The notes under the pieces: model-generated
The model's input: the letters and a program-made list of their open reading frames with translations, nothing else
Database searches by the model: none
Told to the model about the DNA's origin: nothing
Shown here: one piece after another, positions 24,491 to 34,097 of the stretch
How positions within the stretch are numbered: the first letter of the stretch is position 1
Layout of the letters: each line of letters begins with the position of its first letter
NCBI GenBank assembly: GCA_002386525.1
Contig: DGIS01000013.1
Location: 1 to 46,578, forward strand
Direction: 5' to 3'
Source of the DNA: Sphingobacterium sp. UBA4616
GTDB lineage: Bacteria > Bacteroidota > Bacteroidia > Sphingobacteriales > Sphingobacteriaceae
DNA length: 46,578 nt
Translations under genes and position numbers: made by a program

Positions 24491-25450
24491 ATGCAAGAAA
24501 TTATACCTCCAGTTGATAAAGCATTATTGAAGACCGAATTGAATAAAGACGTTTTCTTACGATATACCAACAATGGAAATAACGAGATATATTTAATCAA
24601 CTATCATAATTCGCCAAATGTCATGCGGGAAATTGGGCGTCTACGGGAGTTGACTTTTCGTGGGGCAGGCGGAGGTACAGGACTTTCAATTGATATTGAT
24701 GAAAATGATACCTGCGAAGATTGCTACGATCAGTTGATCGCGTGGAATCCCGAAGATGAGGAAGTGGTTGCTGGTTATCGTGTCATCAAATGTGCTGACG
24801 CAGGAGAGGTAGATGGTGTGCCCAATTTGTCAACAGCGCATTATTTTCAGTTTTCTGATTTGTTCGCACGTGAGTATTTGCCCTACACCATAGAATTGGG
24901 GCGCTCTTTTGTTCAACCTAAATATCAACCCGCCATAGATAATCGAAAAGGAATTTTTTCATTAGATAACTTGTGGGACGGCTTAGGAGCCTTGGTTATG
25001 CTTAATCCGGAAATAAAATATCTCTTCGGTAAGGTAACAATGTATCCGCATTACAATAAAGATGCGCGTGATATGCTGCTTTACTTTATGGATTATTATT
25101 TCCCGGATCACGATAACTTGGTGCTACCCCTTCCTGCATTGGAAATAAAGAACGATTACGATCGTTTTATCGGTATTTTTGATGGATTGGATTATAGGGA
25201 GGGATATAAAGTGCTCAACAGTCGTGTAAGGGCATTGGGAGAGAATATTCCACCGCTCATCAATACGTATATGAACCTTTCGCCAACCATGAAATCTTTT
25301 GGTACAGCACGTAATAACGAATTTGGTACGGTGGAGGAAAAAGGTATCTTAATTGTAATAGACGATGTATATCCTGGCAAGAAGGAACGTCATATGAATA
25401 CGTTTGAGCGGGACCGTGAATACGGTCATCGAAAGCCTAAACGCGGATAA
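24491..25450 (+). CDS. glsB: GNAT-fold N-acyltransferase (hemolysin-like), GlsB
   Basis: Protein of 319 residues in the OlsB/hemolysin-type GNAT family. The region VMREIGRLRELTFRGAGGGTG and VVAGYRVIKCADAGEVDG forms the acyl-ACP-binding core, followed by YTIELGRSFVQPKYQP, a family hallmark, and LDNLWDGLGALVML. These enzymes transfer a 3-hydroxyacyl chain to the amino group of an amino acid; in Bacteroides GlsB makes N-acyl glycine, the first step of glycine-lipid synthesis. Order is A then B here, with a 5-nt gap and one shared terminator. The C-terminal 60 residues carry a basic tail (RDREYGHRKPKRG). Confidence 0.78.
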   Translation: MQEIIPPVDKALLKTELNKDVFLRYTNNGNNEIYLINYHNSPNVMREIGRLRELTFRGAGGGTGLSIDIDENDTCEDCYDQLIAWNPEDEEVVAGYRVIKCADAGEVDGVPNLSTAHYFQFSDLFAREYLPYTIELGRSFVQPKYQPAIDNRKGIFSLDNLWDGLGALVMLNPEIKYLFGKVTMYPHYNKDARDMLLYFMDYYFPDHDNLVLPLPALEIKNDYDRFIGIFDGLDYREGYKVLNSRVRALGENIPPLINTYMNLSPTMKSFGTARNNEFGTVEEKGILIVIDDVYPGKKERHMNTFERDREYGHRKPKRG

Positions 25451-25455
25451 AAAGC

Positions 25456-25486
25456 AAAAGGGGATTCATAAATTGAATCCCCTTTT
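25456..25486. terminator. bidirectional terminator of glsAB and glpF
   Basis: A perfect 13-bp stem (25456-25468 with 25474-25486, core GGGGATTCA) has A-run and T-run ends and serves both converging operons. Confidence 0.88.
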
Positions 25487-25507
25487 AGTTGTTATAAAAT
25501 ACGCTGA

Positions 25508-26248
25508 CTAGGCAGGTTTTATACAGATATAGAGCCCAAAAGCTAAAATAGCGCCTAGGATGGGGCCCACGATAGGAATCCATGCATATGACCAGTCCGA
25601 GCTGCCTTTTCCTTTAATTGGCCAAAGCGCATGAAATAGACGCGGACCGAGATCACGGGCAGGATTTATGGCATACCCTGTAGTACCACCTAATGATAGA
25701 CCGATGGCCCAAACGACAAAAGCGACAGGAATAGCACCAAGGGAACCCATACCGATGGGCTCAGTTTTTTCATTGATGGTAATCTCTTGGCCTGTAATGA
25801 AGAAAATTGCAAAAATTAACACAAAGGTTCCGATGATTTCACTCACCAGGTTTGTCGAAGTATTTCGTATGTTCGGTATAGTGGCAAAAACACCGAGTTT
25901 GGTGGTGGAATCTGCCGTAGCATCGAAGTGATCTTTATGCATGGCGTAGGTTAACATGGCGCCACAGAAACCGCCAGCAATTTGGGCGAGAATATAGCCA
26001 GGTACTTCGATCCATGGGAGCCCATGATTGAGAGCGACAGCAATTGTTACTGCAGGGTTGAGATGCGCACCCGTATAGGGTCCGGCAAATACTACCCCCA
26101 CGTATACTGCAAGCGCCCATGCCGTGGTGATTACAATCCATCCTCCATTTTCCCCTTTTGTACCTTTCAATATAACGTTGGCGACAACTCCGTTCCCTAA
26201 AAGTACTAGGAGTGTTGTGCCGATAAATTCTGCTAAATAATGGTTCAT
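25508..26248 (-). CDS. glpF: glycerol uptake facilitator (aquaglyceroporin)
   Basis: Inner-membrane channel of 246 residues with six membrane helices. The two NPA boxes are at 64-66 (AHLNPAVTIA) and 195-197 (AINPARDLGPRL). The Asp after Arg (D199) in the second box is the mark of glycerol rather than water channels. A charged loop (ITGQEITINEKTEPIG) follows the fourth helix. It is the last gene of glpD-glpK-glpF, starting 9 nt after the glpK stop, so it lets glycerol in for phosphorylation by GlpK. Confidence 0.95.
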   Translation of the reverse strand: MNHYLAEFIGTTLLVLLGNGVVANVILKGTKGENGGWIVITTAWALAVYVGVVFAGPYTGAHLNPAVTIAVALNHGLPWIEVPGYILAQIAGGFCGAMLTYAMHKDHFDATADSTTKLGVFATIPNIRNTSTNLVSEIIGTFVLIFAIFFITGQEITINEKTEPIGMGSLGAIPVAFVVWAIGLSLGGTTGYAINPARDLGPRLFHALWPIKGKGSSDWSYAWIPIVGPILGAILAFGLYICIKPA

Positions 26249-26257
26249 GCTTGTGGG

Positions 26258-27757
26258 TTAGTTTTCGGTCCAGTACTGTAATGCTTTAACTCCCTTGGTC
26301 CAGAGTTTAATGATCTTGTTTGTTTGCTCTTCTTGCTCTGTTTCGGGTTCAAATATACGATCCTGTGCCCAGAACTTTGATATTTCCTGCGCGTCTTTCC
26401 AATAGCCCACAGCTAATCCTGCCAAGTATGCCGCGCCCAATGCCGTTGTTTCCGTAATTTTAGGGCGTACCACGTTGCTATTGAGTATATTGGCCTGGAT
26501 TTGCATGAGTAGATTATTTGCTGTTGCACCGCCATCTACACGTAATTCTTTGATCGGTATGCCGCTATCGGCTTCCATTGCCTGGAGGACATCACGAGTC
26601 TGTAGGGAGATCGCTTCTAGTGAGGCGCGTGCGATATGGCCGTTGGTCGTTGCGCGCGTAAGGCCAAATAAAGTGCCTTGTGCACGGGCGTTCCAGTATG
26701 GAGCTCCCAATCCTGCAAACGTGGGAATAAAGGTGACGCCACCATTATCTTTTTCTGTAAGTGCCAGTTGTTCAACGTCGGCCGATTTATAGATAATGTT
26801 AAGATTGTCGCGTAACCATTGAACCAGTGCGCCGCCGATAAATATGCTTCCTTCCAAGGCATATTCTGTTTTTCCGTTAATTTTCCAGGCAACGGTTGTT
26901 AAAAGGTTATTCTTTGAGCGAATTGGTTTATCGCCAATATTCATTAACATAAAGCATCCCGTTCCGTACGTATTTTTAACCATTCCTTTCTCGATACATT
27001 GCTGTCCAAAAAGTGCGGCCTGCTGATCGCCGGCAATTCCTGCTATTTTGACTTTGTGTGCAAAAATAGTCGTCCGGGATTCGCCATATATTTCGCTGCT
27101 TTCTTTCACCTGTGGAAGCATGGCGGGGGGGATGTCAAATAGTTCGAGCAGTTCCTTGTCCCATTCCATGCTATGGATGTTGAAGAGTAAGGTACGGGAA
27201 GCATTCGTTACGTCGGTGATGTGGACATCACCGCGTGTGAGGTTCCATACGAGCCAAGTGTCGATCGTTCCACAGATTAATTCCCCTTTTTGCGCTTTCT
27301 CACGGGCACCTTCGACGTGATCCAAAATCCATTTTATTTTGGTCGCAGAAAAGTATGGATCTAATATCAGACCGGTTTTTTCTTGAATTATCTCATGTTT
27401 TTTGGACTTGCGCAATTCGTCACAATAATCCGTTGTTCGTTTATCTTGCCAAACGATGGCATTATAAATTGGTTTTCCGGTCTCTTTATCCCAAACGACC
27501 ACAGTTTCGCGTTGGTTGGTAATGCCAATGGCTGCAATATTTTTGCCATTTAATCCTGCCTTAGTGGTTGCCTCTGCGGTAACGCCTGCTTGTGTTGACC
27601 AGATCTCATGAGGATCGTGTTCGACCCATCCTGGTTGTGGGAATATTTGCGTGAATTCCTTCTGCGCAATGGATACGATATTTCTTTCCTTATCAAAAAT
27701 GATGGCTCTGGAGCTCGTAGTACCTTGATCCATTGCCAAGATGTATTGCTGTTCCAT
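26258..27757 (-). CDS. glpK: glycerol kinase
   Basis: FGGY-family kinase of 499 residues making glycerol 3-phosphate from glycerol and ATP. It opens with [14 protein letters not shown] and keeps the substrate motif [28 protein letters not shown] and the family signature [17 protein letters not shown]. The C-terminal adenine-binding part has [15 protein letters not shown] and [16 protein letters not shown]. Length equals the standard enzyme (about 500). It lies 26 nt after glpD and 9 nt before glpF. Regulation by fructose-bisphosphate or IIA-Glc cannot be judged from sequence. Confidence 0.97.
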   Translation of the reverse strand: MEQQYILAMDQGTTSSRAIIFDKERNIVSIAQKEFTQIFPQPGWVEHDPHEIWSTQAGVTAEATTKAGLNGKNIAAIGITNQRETVVVWDKETGKPIYNAIVWQDKRTTDYCDELRKSKKHEIIQEKTGLILDPYFSATKIKWILDHVEGAREKAQKGELICGTIDTWLVWNLTRGDVHITDVTNASRTLLFNIHSMEWDKELLELFDIPPAMLPQVKESSEIYGESRTTIFAHKVKIAGIAGDQQAALFGQQCIEKGMVKNTYGTGCFMLMNIGDKPIRSKNNLLTTVAWKINGKTEYALEGSIFIGGALVQWLRDNLNIIYKSADVEQLALTEKDNGGVTFIPTFAGLGAPYWNARAQGTLFGLTRATTNGHIARASLEAISLQTRDVLQAMEADSGIPIKELRVDGGATANNLLMQIQANILNSNVVRPKITETTALGAAYLAGLAVGYWKDAQEISKFWAQDRIFEPETEQEEQTNKIIKLWTKGVKALQYWTEN

Positions 27758-27783
27758 AATTAAGTGTTGGTGGTTATTTTTTA

Positions 27784-29361
27784 TTATTTTAAGATATAAT
27801 TCTGTGCAACTTTACGAAAACTTTCTACTTGATGGTTTTGCCAATCTTCATCTTTTTCCAGCTCCTGAGCTAGTATTTTAGCAACTTCGGGAGCCGCTTC
27901 CATGGCGGCTTTAGCGTCAAGAAACAGCATGCGGACACGTCGGGATAGCACATCTTCCACAGTTCTGGCAAGTTCATTGCGGGCCGCCCAAACAACCTCC
28001 GCTTTTTTGAATTCAAGCTGTGTTATTAATTTTTCGTTCCATTCAGGGTTTTCTTGTGCCAATGCATTGATGGCTTCTTGGTCGGCGCCATAAATATATA
28101 GGTGATTGCTTCTGTCTGATGTCGGAATGGCGCTATAAATCTTTTGTGTGGCCGACCGGCTTTCCTTCTGCGGTAGGCAGCCAATTTTTATCGCTTTGTC
28201 GATTGTATCTTGCCCCATTCGCCGGAATGTTGTCCACTTTCCGCCTGTTAACGTGAGTAATTTGGAGTCGCTGACGATAACCTTATGGCTTCGTGATATT
28301 TCTTTGGTTTTATTGGAATTACCAGTAGGTGCGGCAAGCGGCCTAAGACCAGCGAATACAGCCAAAGCATCTGCTCTTGTGGGCTGTTTTGTTAAGTAGC
28401 GACCTGCAGTTTTTAAAATAAAATCAATCTCCTGTTCCAATGCTATAGGTTCAAGGCTATGTTCATCGATCGGCGTATCTGTTGTTCCTACGATAATGCG
28501 GTTGTGCCAGGGTACAAGGAAAAGCACGCGTCCGTCATCTGTTTTTGGAATCATAATAGCGTCATCTCCAGGGAGGAAAGATTTGTCAAAAACAAGGTGG
28601 ACACCTTGGCTGGGACGTACCATTTGCTTAGCCTCGGGCCTGTCCATTTTTAAGATATCATCGACAAATATGCCGGTAGCATTAACAATCGCCTTCCCTT
28701 GTATGGTAAACACTTCGCCGGTTTCGGTATCATTGGCGATAACACCGTTTATTCGTCCGTTCTTATCCTTAGTGAGATTATTCACTCTCACATAATTTAG
28801 GGCAACACCACCCATTTGTATACAAGTCTGTGCTACATTGAGAGCAAGTCTTGAATCATCAAATTGTCCATCTTGATAAACTACTCCGCCATATAAACCT
28901 TTAGGTCTAACCGTACTTATGCGATGCAGTGTTTCTTTTTTATTAATATGAATGGATTTTCCTAAACTTAATTTACCAGCAAGAAGATCATATATTTTCA
29001 TTCCAATGGTATAGAATGGACCTTCAAACCAATTGTAGTTGGGTATAATAAATGATTGGTTTTTCACCAGATGAGGAGCGTTTTTTTGAAGTAGACCTCT
29101 TTCGTGAAGCGCTTCTTTAACCAGACTAATATCACCTTGAGCTAAATAGCGTACACCGCCATGAACGAGTTTGGTCGCTTTGCTCGAAGTGCCTTTTGCA
29201 AAATCAACCTGTTCCAGCAAAATTGTTTTGAATCCGCGACTTAAAGCATCCAATGCAACACCTAATCCACTCGCTCCACCACCTATTACGATAACATCCC
29301 ATGTGCTCGTATCTCTTATTTTTTCTATCAGTTTTGACCTTTTGAATTCTTGGTGTTTCAT
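27784..29361 (-). CDS. glpD: aerobic glycerol-3-phosphate dehydrogenase (FAD)
   Basis: Membrane-associated flavoenzyme of 525 residues oxidising glycerol 3-phosphate to dihydroxyacetone phosphate with quinone as acceptor. The FAD loop [20 protein letters not shown] is near residues 23-42, followed by [18 protein letters not shown], the GlpD/DAO signature. The C-terminal domain contains [20 protein letters not shown], a standard GlpD tail motif. The frame opens earlier at 29421, but the ATG at 29361 fits the family. It is the first gene of the glp operon. Confidence 0.95.
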   Translation of the reverse strand: MKHQEFKRSKLIEKIRDTSTWDVIVIGGGASGLGVALDALSRGFKTILLEQVDFAKGTSSKATKLVHGGVRYLAQGDISLVKEALHERGLLQKNAPHLVKNQSFIIPNYNWFEGPFYTIGMKIYDLLAGKLSLGKSIHINKKETLHRISTVRPKGLYGGVVYQDGQFDDSRLALNVAQTCIQMGGVALNYVRVNNLTKDKNGRINGVIANDTETGEVFTIQGKAIVNATGIFVDDILKMDRPEAKQMVRPSQGVHLVFDKSFLPGDDAIMIPKTDDGRVLFLVPWHNRIIVGTTDTPIDEHSLEPIALEQEIDFILKTAGRYLTKQPTRADALAVFAGLRPLAAPTGNSNKTKEISRSHKVIVSDSKLLTLTGGKWTTFRRMGQDTIDKAIKIGCLPQKESRSATQKIYSAIPTSDRSNHLYIYGADQEAINALAQENPEWNEKLITQLEFKKAEVVWAARNELARTVEDVLSRRVRMLFLDAKAAMEAAPEVAKILAQELEKDEDWQNHQVESFRKVAQNYILK

Positions 29362-29418
29362 TTTGTTTCGTTTTGGAATTTTATGGTGAACTTTGTTGCT
29401 GCTTTGTTTTCCCTTTCT

Positions 29419-29447
29419 CAATACTAAGTTATGGTATATTCATCAAA
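29419..29447 (-). promoter_or_regulatory. candidate promoter of glpD-glpK-glpF
   Basis: On the reverse strand TTTG (29447-29444), a 17-nt spacer and TAGTATTG (29426-29419, one mismatch) give a leader of about 50 nt before the ATG. The spacer is at the short end of the usual range. Confidence 0.4.
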
Positions 29448-29609
29448 TTTTAAAAGAAATTACATAATATTTATGTTAAGATATGATGTTTGTTTTTATT
29501 TTGTTTTGTTTTTTATTGTTTTGATTTTAATTAAGAAAGCTTTTCCCTTTCCGCCAAAAGTTCGATAGGCAACATCAATAAGCTTTTTTTATTCGTTGCT
29601 ATTCGATGG

Positions 29610-29665
29610 TTTGATCATGACCGAATTTGATTACTTAAGGCAGCAGCTGTACTGCTTTGATCATG
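29610..29665. repeat. 10-bp direct repeats in the glpD-thioredoxin gap
   Basis: TTTGATCATG occurs at 29610-29619 and again at 29656-29665, each containing palindromic TGATCA. Between the copies lies a small inverted repeat (AGCAG/CTGCT, 29642-29656). The 456-nt gap 29362-29817 holds no gene; it carries the glp promoter, these repeats and a weak TTTG (29770) with TAGTTTAC (29794) box pair before the next gene. Confidence 0.35.
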
Positions 29666-29817
29666 TTTGACGATGCTGTCAACATGCAGGCTTGTGTGAT
29701 TCAAAATGTTTTTCTGCATGGTCAATAGTTATATAATTGTTTAACCATTATAGGTCTTGTATGTTTTGGTTTGGGTAAATGATTTTGTAATTTTAGTTTA
29801 CTATTTAATTTATTACG

Positions 29818-30321
29818 ATGAGGAAGATAAGATTAATACTTTGTGGGGCTGTTGTATTTATCGGAACCCTAGTGTTGCAGTTTAATGCATCTGCACAACA
29901 AGATGTGGCAACAGACCAGCTTTCAAAGCCTTACAATCCAGATGCTGATGCGCAAGATGATATTAATCGGTTATTAGCTCAGGCCAAGAAAGAAAGGAAA
30001 AATATTATTATCCAAGCTGGGGGAAATTGGTGTGTCTGGTGTTTGAGGTTTAATGATTATATTCACAAAACGCCAAGTGTAGATAAGTTACTGAAGAATA
30101 GCTTTCTCTATTATCACCTGAATTATTCGAAGGAAAATAAAAATGAGGCTGTTTTTCAGAAGTATGCTCCCGAGGGAAGTAAACTCGGTTATCCATTTTT
30201 TATTGTTTTAGATAGCAATGGAAAAACTTTGCATGTGCAGGAAAGTGGTAGCCTGGAAAAGGGAAAAGGGTATGATGAAGAAAAAGTACTTCATTTCTTG
30301 ACAGCTTGGGTGGCGGAATAA
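29818..30321 (+). CDS. thioredoxin-like exported protein (WCVWC)
   Basis: Exported protein of 167 residues. A signal peptide ends at ASA-QQ (about residue 27), followed by a thioredoxin fold with GGNWCVWCLRF, giving redox cysteines C72 and C75. The later segment GYPFFIVLDSNGKTLHVQESG contains the cis-proline (YPFF) of the fold. This is the DUF255/thioredoxin-7 style domain found in many Bacteroidetes periplasmic proteins. It could reduce or oxidise periplasmic thiols; the partner is unknown. It stands alone, divergent from glpD. A bidirectional terminator lies 380 nt downstream, beyond an unassigned gap. Confidence 0.85.
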   Translation: MRKIRLILCGAVVFIGTLVLQFNASAQQDVATDQLSKPYNPDADAQDDINRLLAQAKKERKNIIIQAGGNWCVWCLRFNDYIHKTPSVDKLLKNSFLYYHLNYSKENKNEAVFQKYAPEGSKLGYPFFIVLDSNGKTLHVQESGSLEKGKGYDEEKVLHFLTAWVAE

Positions 30322-30340
30322 ATTTTTGATACCATATCTA

Positions 30341-30547
30341 TACGGAAAGAGGCTTTTCTTTACGCAATAAACTACCGAGTCGAACACAAAGATTGCGTCC
30401 TAAAACTTGTCATTCTTGTGCAGGAAAGATCGAAATTAAGAAGTCGTTCGGATATTTGATTCGTACCTGCTTCGAAGGATCAATAGTGGTCGCGATACTG
30501 TTCATGGGGCGAAGGTGGTGCGAACACAACCCAAAACAACGATAGCG
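30341..30547 (-). pseudogene. possible gene relic: 68-codon frame broken by one TGA
   Basis: On the reverse strand 45 codons are open (30547-30413), then a TGA (30412-30410), then 23 more codons to a TAG. The translation is protein-like on both sides of the stop (RPMNSIATTIDPSKQVRIKY before it and QVLGRNLCVRLGSLLRKEK after it). The opposite strand is also open for about 70 codons (30330-30549, including PKTCHSCAGKIEIKKSFGY) but has no start. I recognise no domain. It may be a decayed gene or a repeated intergenic element. Nothing else is visible in the gap 30322-30811 except a terminator. Confidence 0.25.
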
Positions 30548-30696
30548 CTAAGGCCATCATCAGACTCTCTTTTATGCTGAAATTGGTTTACCGCTCTTGT
30601 ATCCGCTTACTGAATATTTCCATTAATAGACATTGTGTTTGTCGGGTGTATTGATTTTGGCATGTCTGACGGTGAATACTTTGGCAGGCTAAAAAT

Positions 30697-30732
30697 AAAA
30701 AAGTCTCTTTCCTAAGATTGAGACCTTTTTTT
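30697..30732. terminator. bidirectional terminator between the thioredoxin-like and speA genes
   Basis: AAAAAAGTCTC (ending 30707) pairs with GAGACCTTTTTTT (30720-30732), and inner bases can extend the stem with a bulge. T-runs exist on both strands. Confidence 0.7.
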
Positions 30733-30811
30733 GTGTGCTTTAAAACACGCTTTCTCTGCACGATATTTGTCATCCGGCAATTAAAAGAGCGCGTATTCTG
30801 GGTATAACATC

Positions 30812-32203
30812 TTATTGATAGCCTAATAACTTCATGACTTGTTTGGAGTTTTGTTCCTCTCCAAACACTTCGTAGTTGAATGTTTCGTCTCTATTGCGGC
30901 GTACGAGCACATGTTTAGGCGAAGGCAATAAGCAGTGATGAATTCCTCCATATCCGCTTAATACATCTTGATAGGCCCCTGTATGAAAGAATCCCAGGTA
31001 TTGTACCTTGCGTGTCTTTGGCATAAATACCGAATTCATATGTGCCTCCTGATTATAATAATCCTGACCATCGCAGGTAATACCACCTAGATTGACACGT
31101 TCATATTCCGAATCCCAGTTGTTGATCGGCAAGAGGATGTATTTTTGATTCAATGCCCATACATCCGGTAAATTCGTAATAAATGAGCCATCAATCATAA
31201 ACCAGCGCTCACGGTCGTTTTGTTGCTTGCGGCCGAGTACCTTGTAAAGAATACCTGAAGCTTCAGCAACGGTGTATTTACCAAATTCGGTAATAATATC
31301 GGGTTCCATTACCTCGTGGTGCGCGCAGATTTGTTTGATTCGGTTCACAATTTCATTGACCATGTATTCGTAGTCAAAGTCGTGCACCAGTGAATCCTTA
31401 AACGGCATACCGCCACCGATATCCAACGTATCTAAGTCTGGGTTTACTTTTTTGAATTTGCAATACAATGTAACGTATTTTTCCAGTTCATTCCAGTAGT
31501 ATGGAGTGTCCGAAATACCTGAATTGATGAAAAAGTGAAGCAGCTTGACTTTAAAGTTTGGATTGTCAACGATTTTGTTATTATAGAAATCGATAACATC
31601 TTCCTGACGGATTCCTAAACGAGAGGTATAAAATTGAGAGTCTGGTTGCTCTTCGGATGCAACGCGGATTCCTAAAGCACAAGGCTCGTCCAGTTCGATT
31701 TCATCGTCGTAAAGGTTAAACTCTTCTTTGTTATCTAGTACAGGTATAATGTTCGTATATCCATCATGGATCATATCCACAATATACTGTTTATACTGAT
31801 ACGTTTTGAATCCATTACAGATGACTGTAATGTCCTTTGTTACGGTACCTTGTCTTTCCAATGAATCGATCATCGGCATATCAAATGCAGACGAAGTTTC
31901 CAGGTGGATATCATTTTTCAAGGCTTCTTCTACAATGTGCTTGAAATGGGATGATTTGGTACAATAACAATATTTGTAAGATCCGCGATAGTTATGTTTC
32001 AGAATTGCGGTCTGAAAAAGGATTTTCGCTTGCTGAATTTTTTTGCTGACGATCGGCAAATAAGTAAAACGTAGCGGCGTACCGTACGTTTCTATCATTT
32101 CCATTAAATTCAAATCGTGGAAATACAATTCGTCGTCGATGATTTCGAATCCGTCTTGGGGAAAACCAACACTTAAGTCAAGAAATTCCTGATAGCTCTG
32201 CAT
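30812..32203 (-). CDS. speA: PLP fold-III decarboxylase, arginine decarboxylase-like
   Basis: Cytosolic alanine-racemase-fold decarboxylase of 463 residues. The PLP lysine is probably K83 in SYKYCYCTKSSH, in place of the YAVKAN motif. LDIGGGMPF is the phosphate-binding glycine loop, ITEFGKYTVAEA matches the EPGR-type block, and GITCDGQDYY carries the active-site cysteine of the CDSxD motif. Arginine decarboxylase makes agmatine, the first step to putrescine. At 463 residues it lacks the long insertions of the 630-residue E. coli SpeA and belongs to a short form common in Bacteroidetes. Ornithine or another basic amino acid cannot be excluded. It diverges from argS. Confidence 0.75.
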   Translation of the reverse strand: MQSYQEFLDLSVGFPQDGFEIIDDELYFHDLNLMEMIETYGTPLRFTYLPIVSKKIQQAKILFQTAILKHNYRGSYKYCYCTKSSHFKHIVEEALKNDIHLETSSAFDMPMIDSLERQGTVTKDITVICNGFKTYQYKQYIVDMIHDGYTNIIPVLDNKEEFNLYDDEIELDEPCALGIRVASEEQPDSQFYTSRLGIRQEDVIDFYNNKIVDNPNFKVKLLHFFINSGISDTPYYWNELEKYVTLYCKFKKVNPDLDTLDIGGGMPFKDSLVHDFDYEYMVNEIVNRIKQICAHHEVMEPDIITEFGKYTVAEASGILYKVLGRKQQNDRERWFMIDGSFITNLPDVWALNQKYILLPINNWDSEYERVNLGGITCDGQDYYNQEAHMNSVFMPKTRKVQYLGFFHTGAYQDVLSGYGGIHHCLLPSPKHVLVRRNRDETFNYEVFGEEQNSKQVMKLLGYQ

Positions 32204-32218
32204 TTTTTATTATTTTTG

Positions 32219-32249
32219 CAAAGATATACTTTAATGGTGAATACCTAAA
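32219..32249 (-). promoter_or_regulatory. promoter of the SpeA-like gene
   Basis: On the reverse strand TTTA (32249-32246), a 19-nt spacer and a perfect -7 TATCTTTG (32226-32219). The expected start lies about 8-10 nt before the ATG at 32203, giving a very short leader. Confidence 0.6.
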
Positions 32250-32311
32250 TAAGGAATGTTATTTATTTCCAATTCACTATCAGGAAGTTGTAAAATTTAC
32301 AAAATCATTAA

Positions 32312-34096
32312 ATGGCAAATTCTATTCAAAAGCGACTTGTTGAAGTCACTGTACAGGCAGTAAAAGAGCTTTACAATGCAGATATTTTAGAAAATCAAAT
32401 TGCTTTACAAGCTACCCGAAAGGAGTTTGAAGGACAAATTACAATCGTAACTTTTCCAGTAACACGCTTTTCGAAATCTTCTCCCGAACAAACTGGAAAA
32501 GAAATTGGAGCCTATTTGCAACAACATATTGCTGAAATATCGGATTTCAATGTGATCAAAGGGTTTTTGAATATTGTCCTTTCTGATGCTTACTGGATAA
32601 CGTTGTTGAACCAGACCATCACCGCGAAAGACTTTGGCGTATTTCCTGCAAATGGAAAAAAACTGATGGTGGAGTACTCTTCTCCAAATACGAATAAACC
32701 GCTGCACTTAGGCCACATTCGGAATAATTTATTAGGATACTCCGTAGCCGAAATTCTGAAAGCCTATGGTTATGAGGTGATCAAAGCGAATTTGGTGAAT
32801 GACCGTGGTATCCATATCTGTAAATCGATGTTGGCCTGGCGGAAATTTGGTGCCGGTGAAACGCCTGAATCTACCGGGATGAAGGGAGACCACCTTGTCG
32901 GAAAATATTACGTTGTGTTTGACAAAGAATATAAAAAGGAGATCGAGACATTGAAGGCTGAAGGGCAAACCGAAGATGAAGCAAAGAAAAATGCACCTCT
33001 GATGAAGGAAGCACAAGCGATGTTACAACAATGGGAGGCCGGTAATGAAGAGGTAATCTCACTTTGGAAAACCATGAACAGCTGGGTGTATGCTGGATTT
33101 GAAAAGACCTACAAACAATTGGGCGTCAATTTCGACAAATATTATTATGAATCCAATACCTACTTGTTAGGTAAAGATATTATCCAAGAAGGTTTGGACA
33201 AAGGTGTTTTCTTCAAGAAAGAAGATAACTCCGTTTGGATTGATCTAACAGACGAAGGATTGGATCAGAAGCTGGTGCTTCGTGGCGACGGTACTTCTGT
33301 CTATATCACGCAAGATTTGGGGACAGCTCAATTAAAGTATGATGAGTTCAAAATGAGTGAATCTATATATGTTGTTGGTAACGAACAGGATTATCACTTC
33401 AAGGTATTGTTCTTAATCTTAAAAAAACTTGGTAAAGCTTGGGCTGAAGGTTTGTTCCACTTGTCTTATGGGATGGTCGATCTTCCATCCGGTAAAATGA
33501 AATCAAGGGAAGGAACAGTTGTTGATGCGGATGATTTGATGGCTGAGATGCTTAAAACTGCGCAGGAACGGACTGAGGAGCTTGGAAAGACGGAAGGATT
33601 GGACGAAGCATCAAAAGCCGTTCTTTATGATACGATTGGAATGGGCGCACTTAAATATTTTCTATTAAAGGTAGATCCCAAAAAGCGACTCTTATTTGAT
33701 CCCAATGAGTCTGTCGATTTTCAAGGGCATACAGGGCCGTTTATTCAATATACACATGCACGTATCAAATCTGTTTTAAGTAAAGCTGAATTTGATTTTG
33801 ACAGTGCGGTTTCTGTTCCGGCAACGATCTCTTCTTACGAACGTGATTTGATTCAGCAACTTGGAGCATTTCCGGAGACTATTGAAGCCTCTGCGCAAGA
33901 ATTCAGTCCTGCCCAATTGGCAAATTATACTTATGAAGTAGCCAAGGTTTACAATAAGTTTTATCATGAAGAAACCATCTTGAAAGCGGAAGATCATGAT
34001 GTCAAAAACTTTAGATTGCACTTATCTGCTTCCGCAGCGAAGGTTATTGCAAAAGGAATGAATTTATTGGGTATCCAAGTGCCTGAAAGAATGTAA
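32312..34096 (+). CDS. argS: arginyl-tRNA synthetase
   Basis: Class I aminoacyl-tRNA synthetase of 594 residues. An N-terminal Add1 domain precedes the catalytic core, with SSPNTNKPLHLGHIRNN (HIGH motif as HLGH at 132-135). The KMSKS-like loop is GKMKSREGT around residues 395-399. The C-terminal helical anticodon-binding domain ends in the family's closing LLGIQVPERM. It is divergent from a short arginine-decarboxylase-like gene, and a Gfo/Idh oxidoreductase starts one base after its stop, so the two are likely co-transcribed. Confidence 0.97.
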   Translation: MANSIQKRLVEVTVQAVKELYNADILENQIALQATRKEFEGQITIVTFPVTRFSKSSPEQTGKEIGAYLQQHIAEISDFNVIKGFLNIVLSDAYWITLLNQTITAKDFGVFPANGKKLMVEYSSPNTNKPLHLGHIRNNLLGYSVAEILKAYGYEVIKANLVNDRGIHICKSMLAWRKFGAGETPESTGMKGDHLVGKYYVVFDKEYKKEIETLKAEGQTEDEAKKNAPLMKEAQAMLQQWEAGNEEVISLWKTMNSWVYAGFEKTYKQLGVNFDKYYYESNTYLLGKDIIQEGLDKGVFFKKEDNSVWIDLTDEGLDQKLVLRGDGTSVYITQDLGTAQLKYDEFKMSESIYVVGNEQDYHFKVLFLILKKLGKAWAEGLFHLSYGMVDLPSGKMKSREGTVVDADDLMAEMLKTAQERTEELGKTEGLDEASKAVLYDTIGMGALKYFLLKVDPKKRLLFDPNESVDFQGHTGPFIQYTHARIKSVLSKAEFDFDSAVSVPATISSYERDLIQQLGAFPETIEASAQEFSPAQLANYTYEVAKVYNKFYHEETILKAEDHDVKNFRLHLSASAAKVIAKGMNLLGIQVPERM

Positions 34097-34097
34097 T

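Noticed and set aside
29631..29668. 17-codon ORF in the glpD-thioredoxin gap
   Set aside because: Too short, no initiation signal, and it overlaps the direct repeats.
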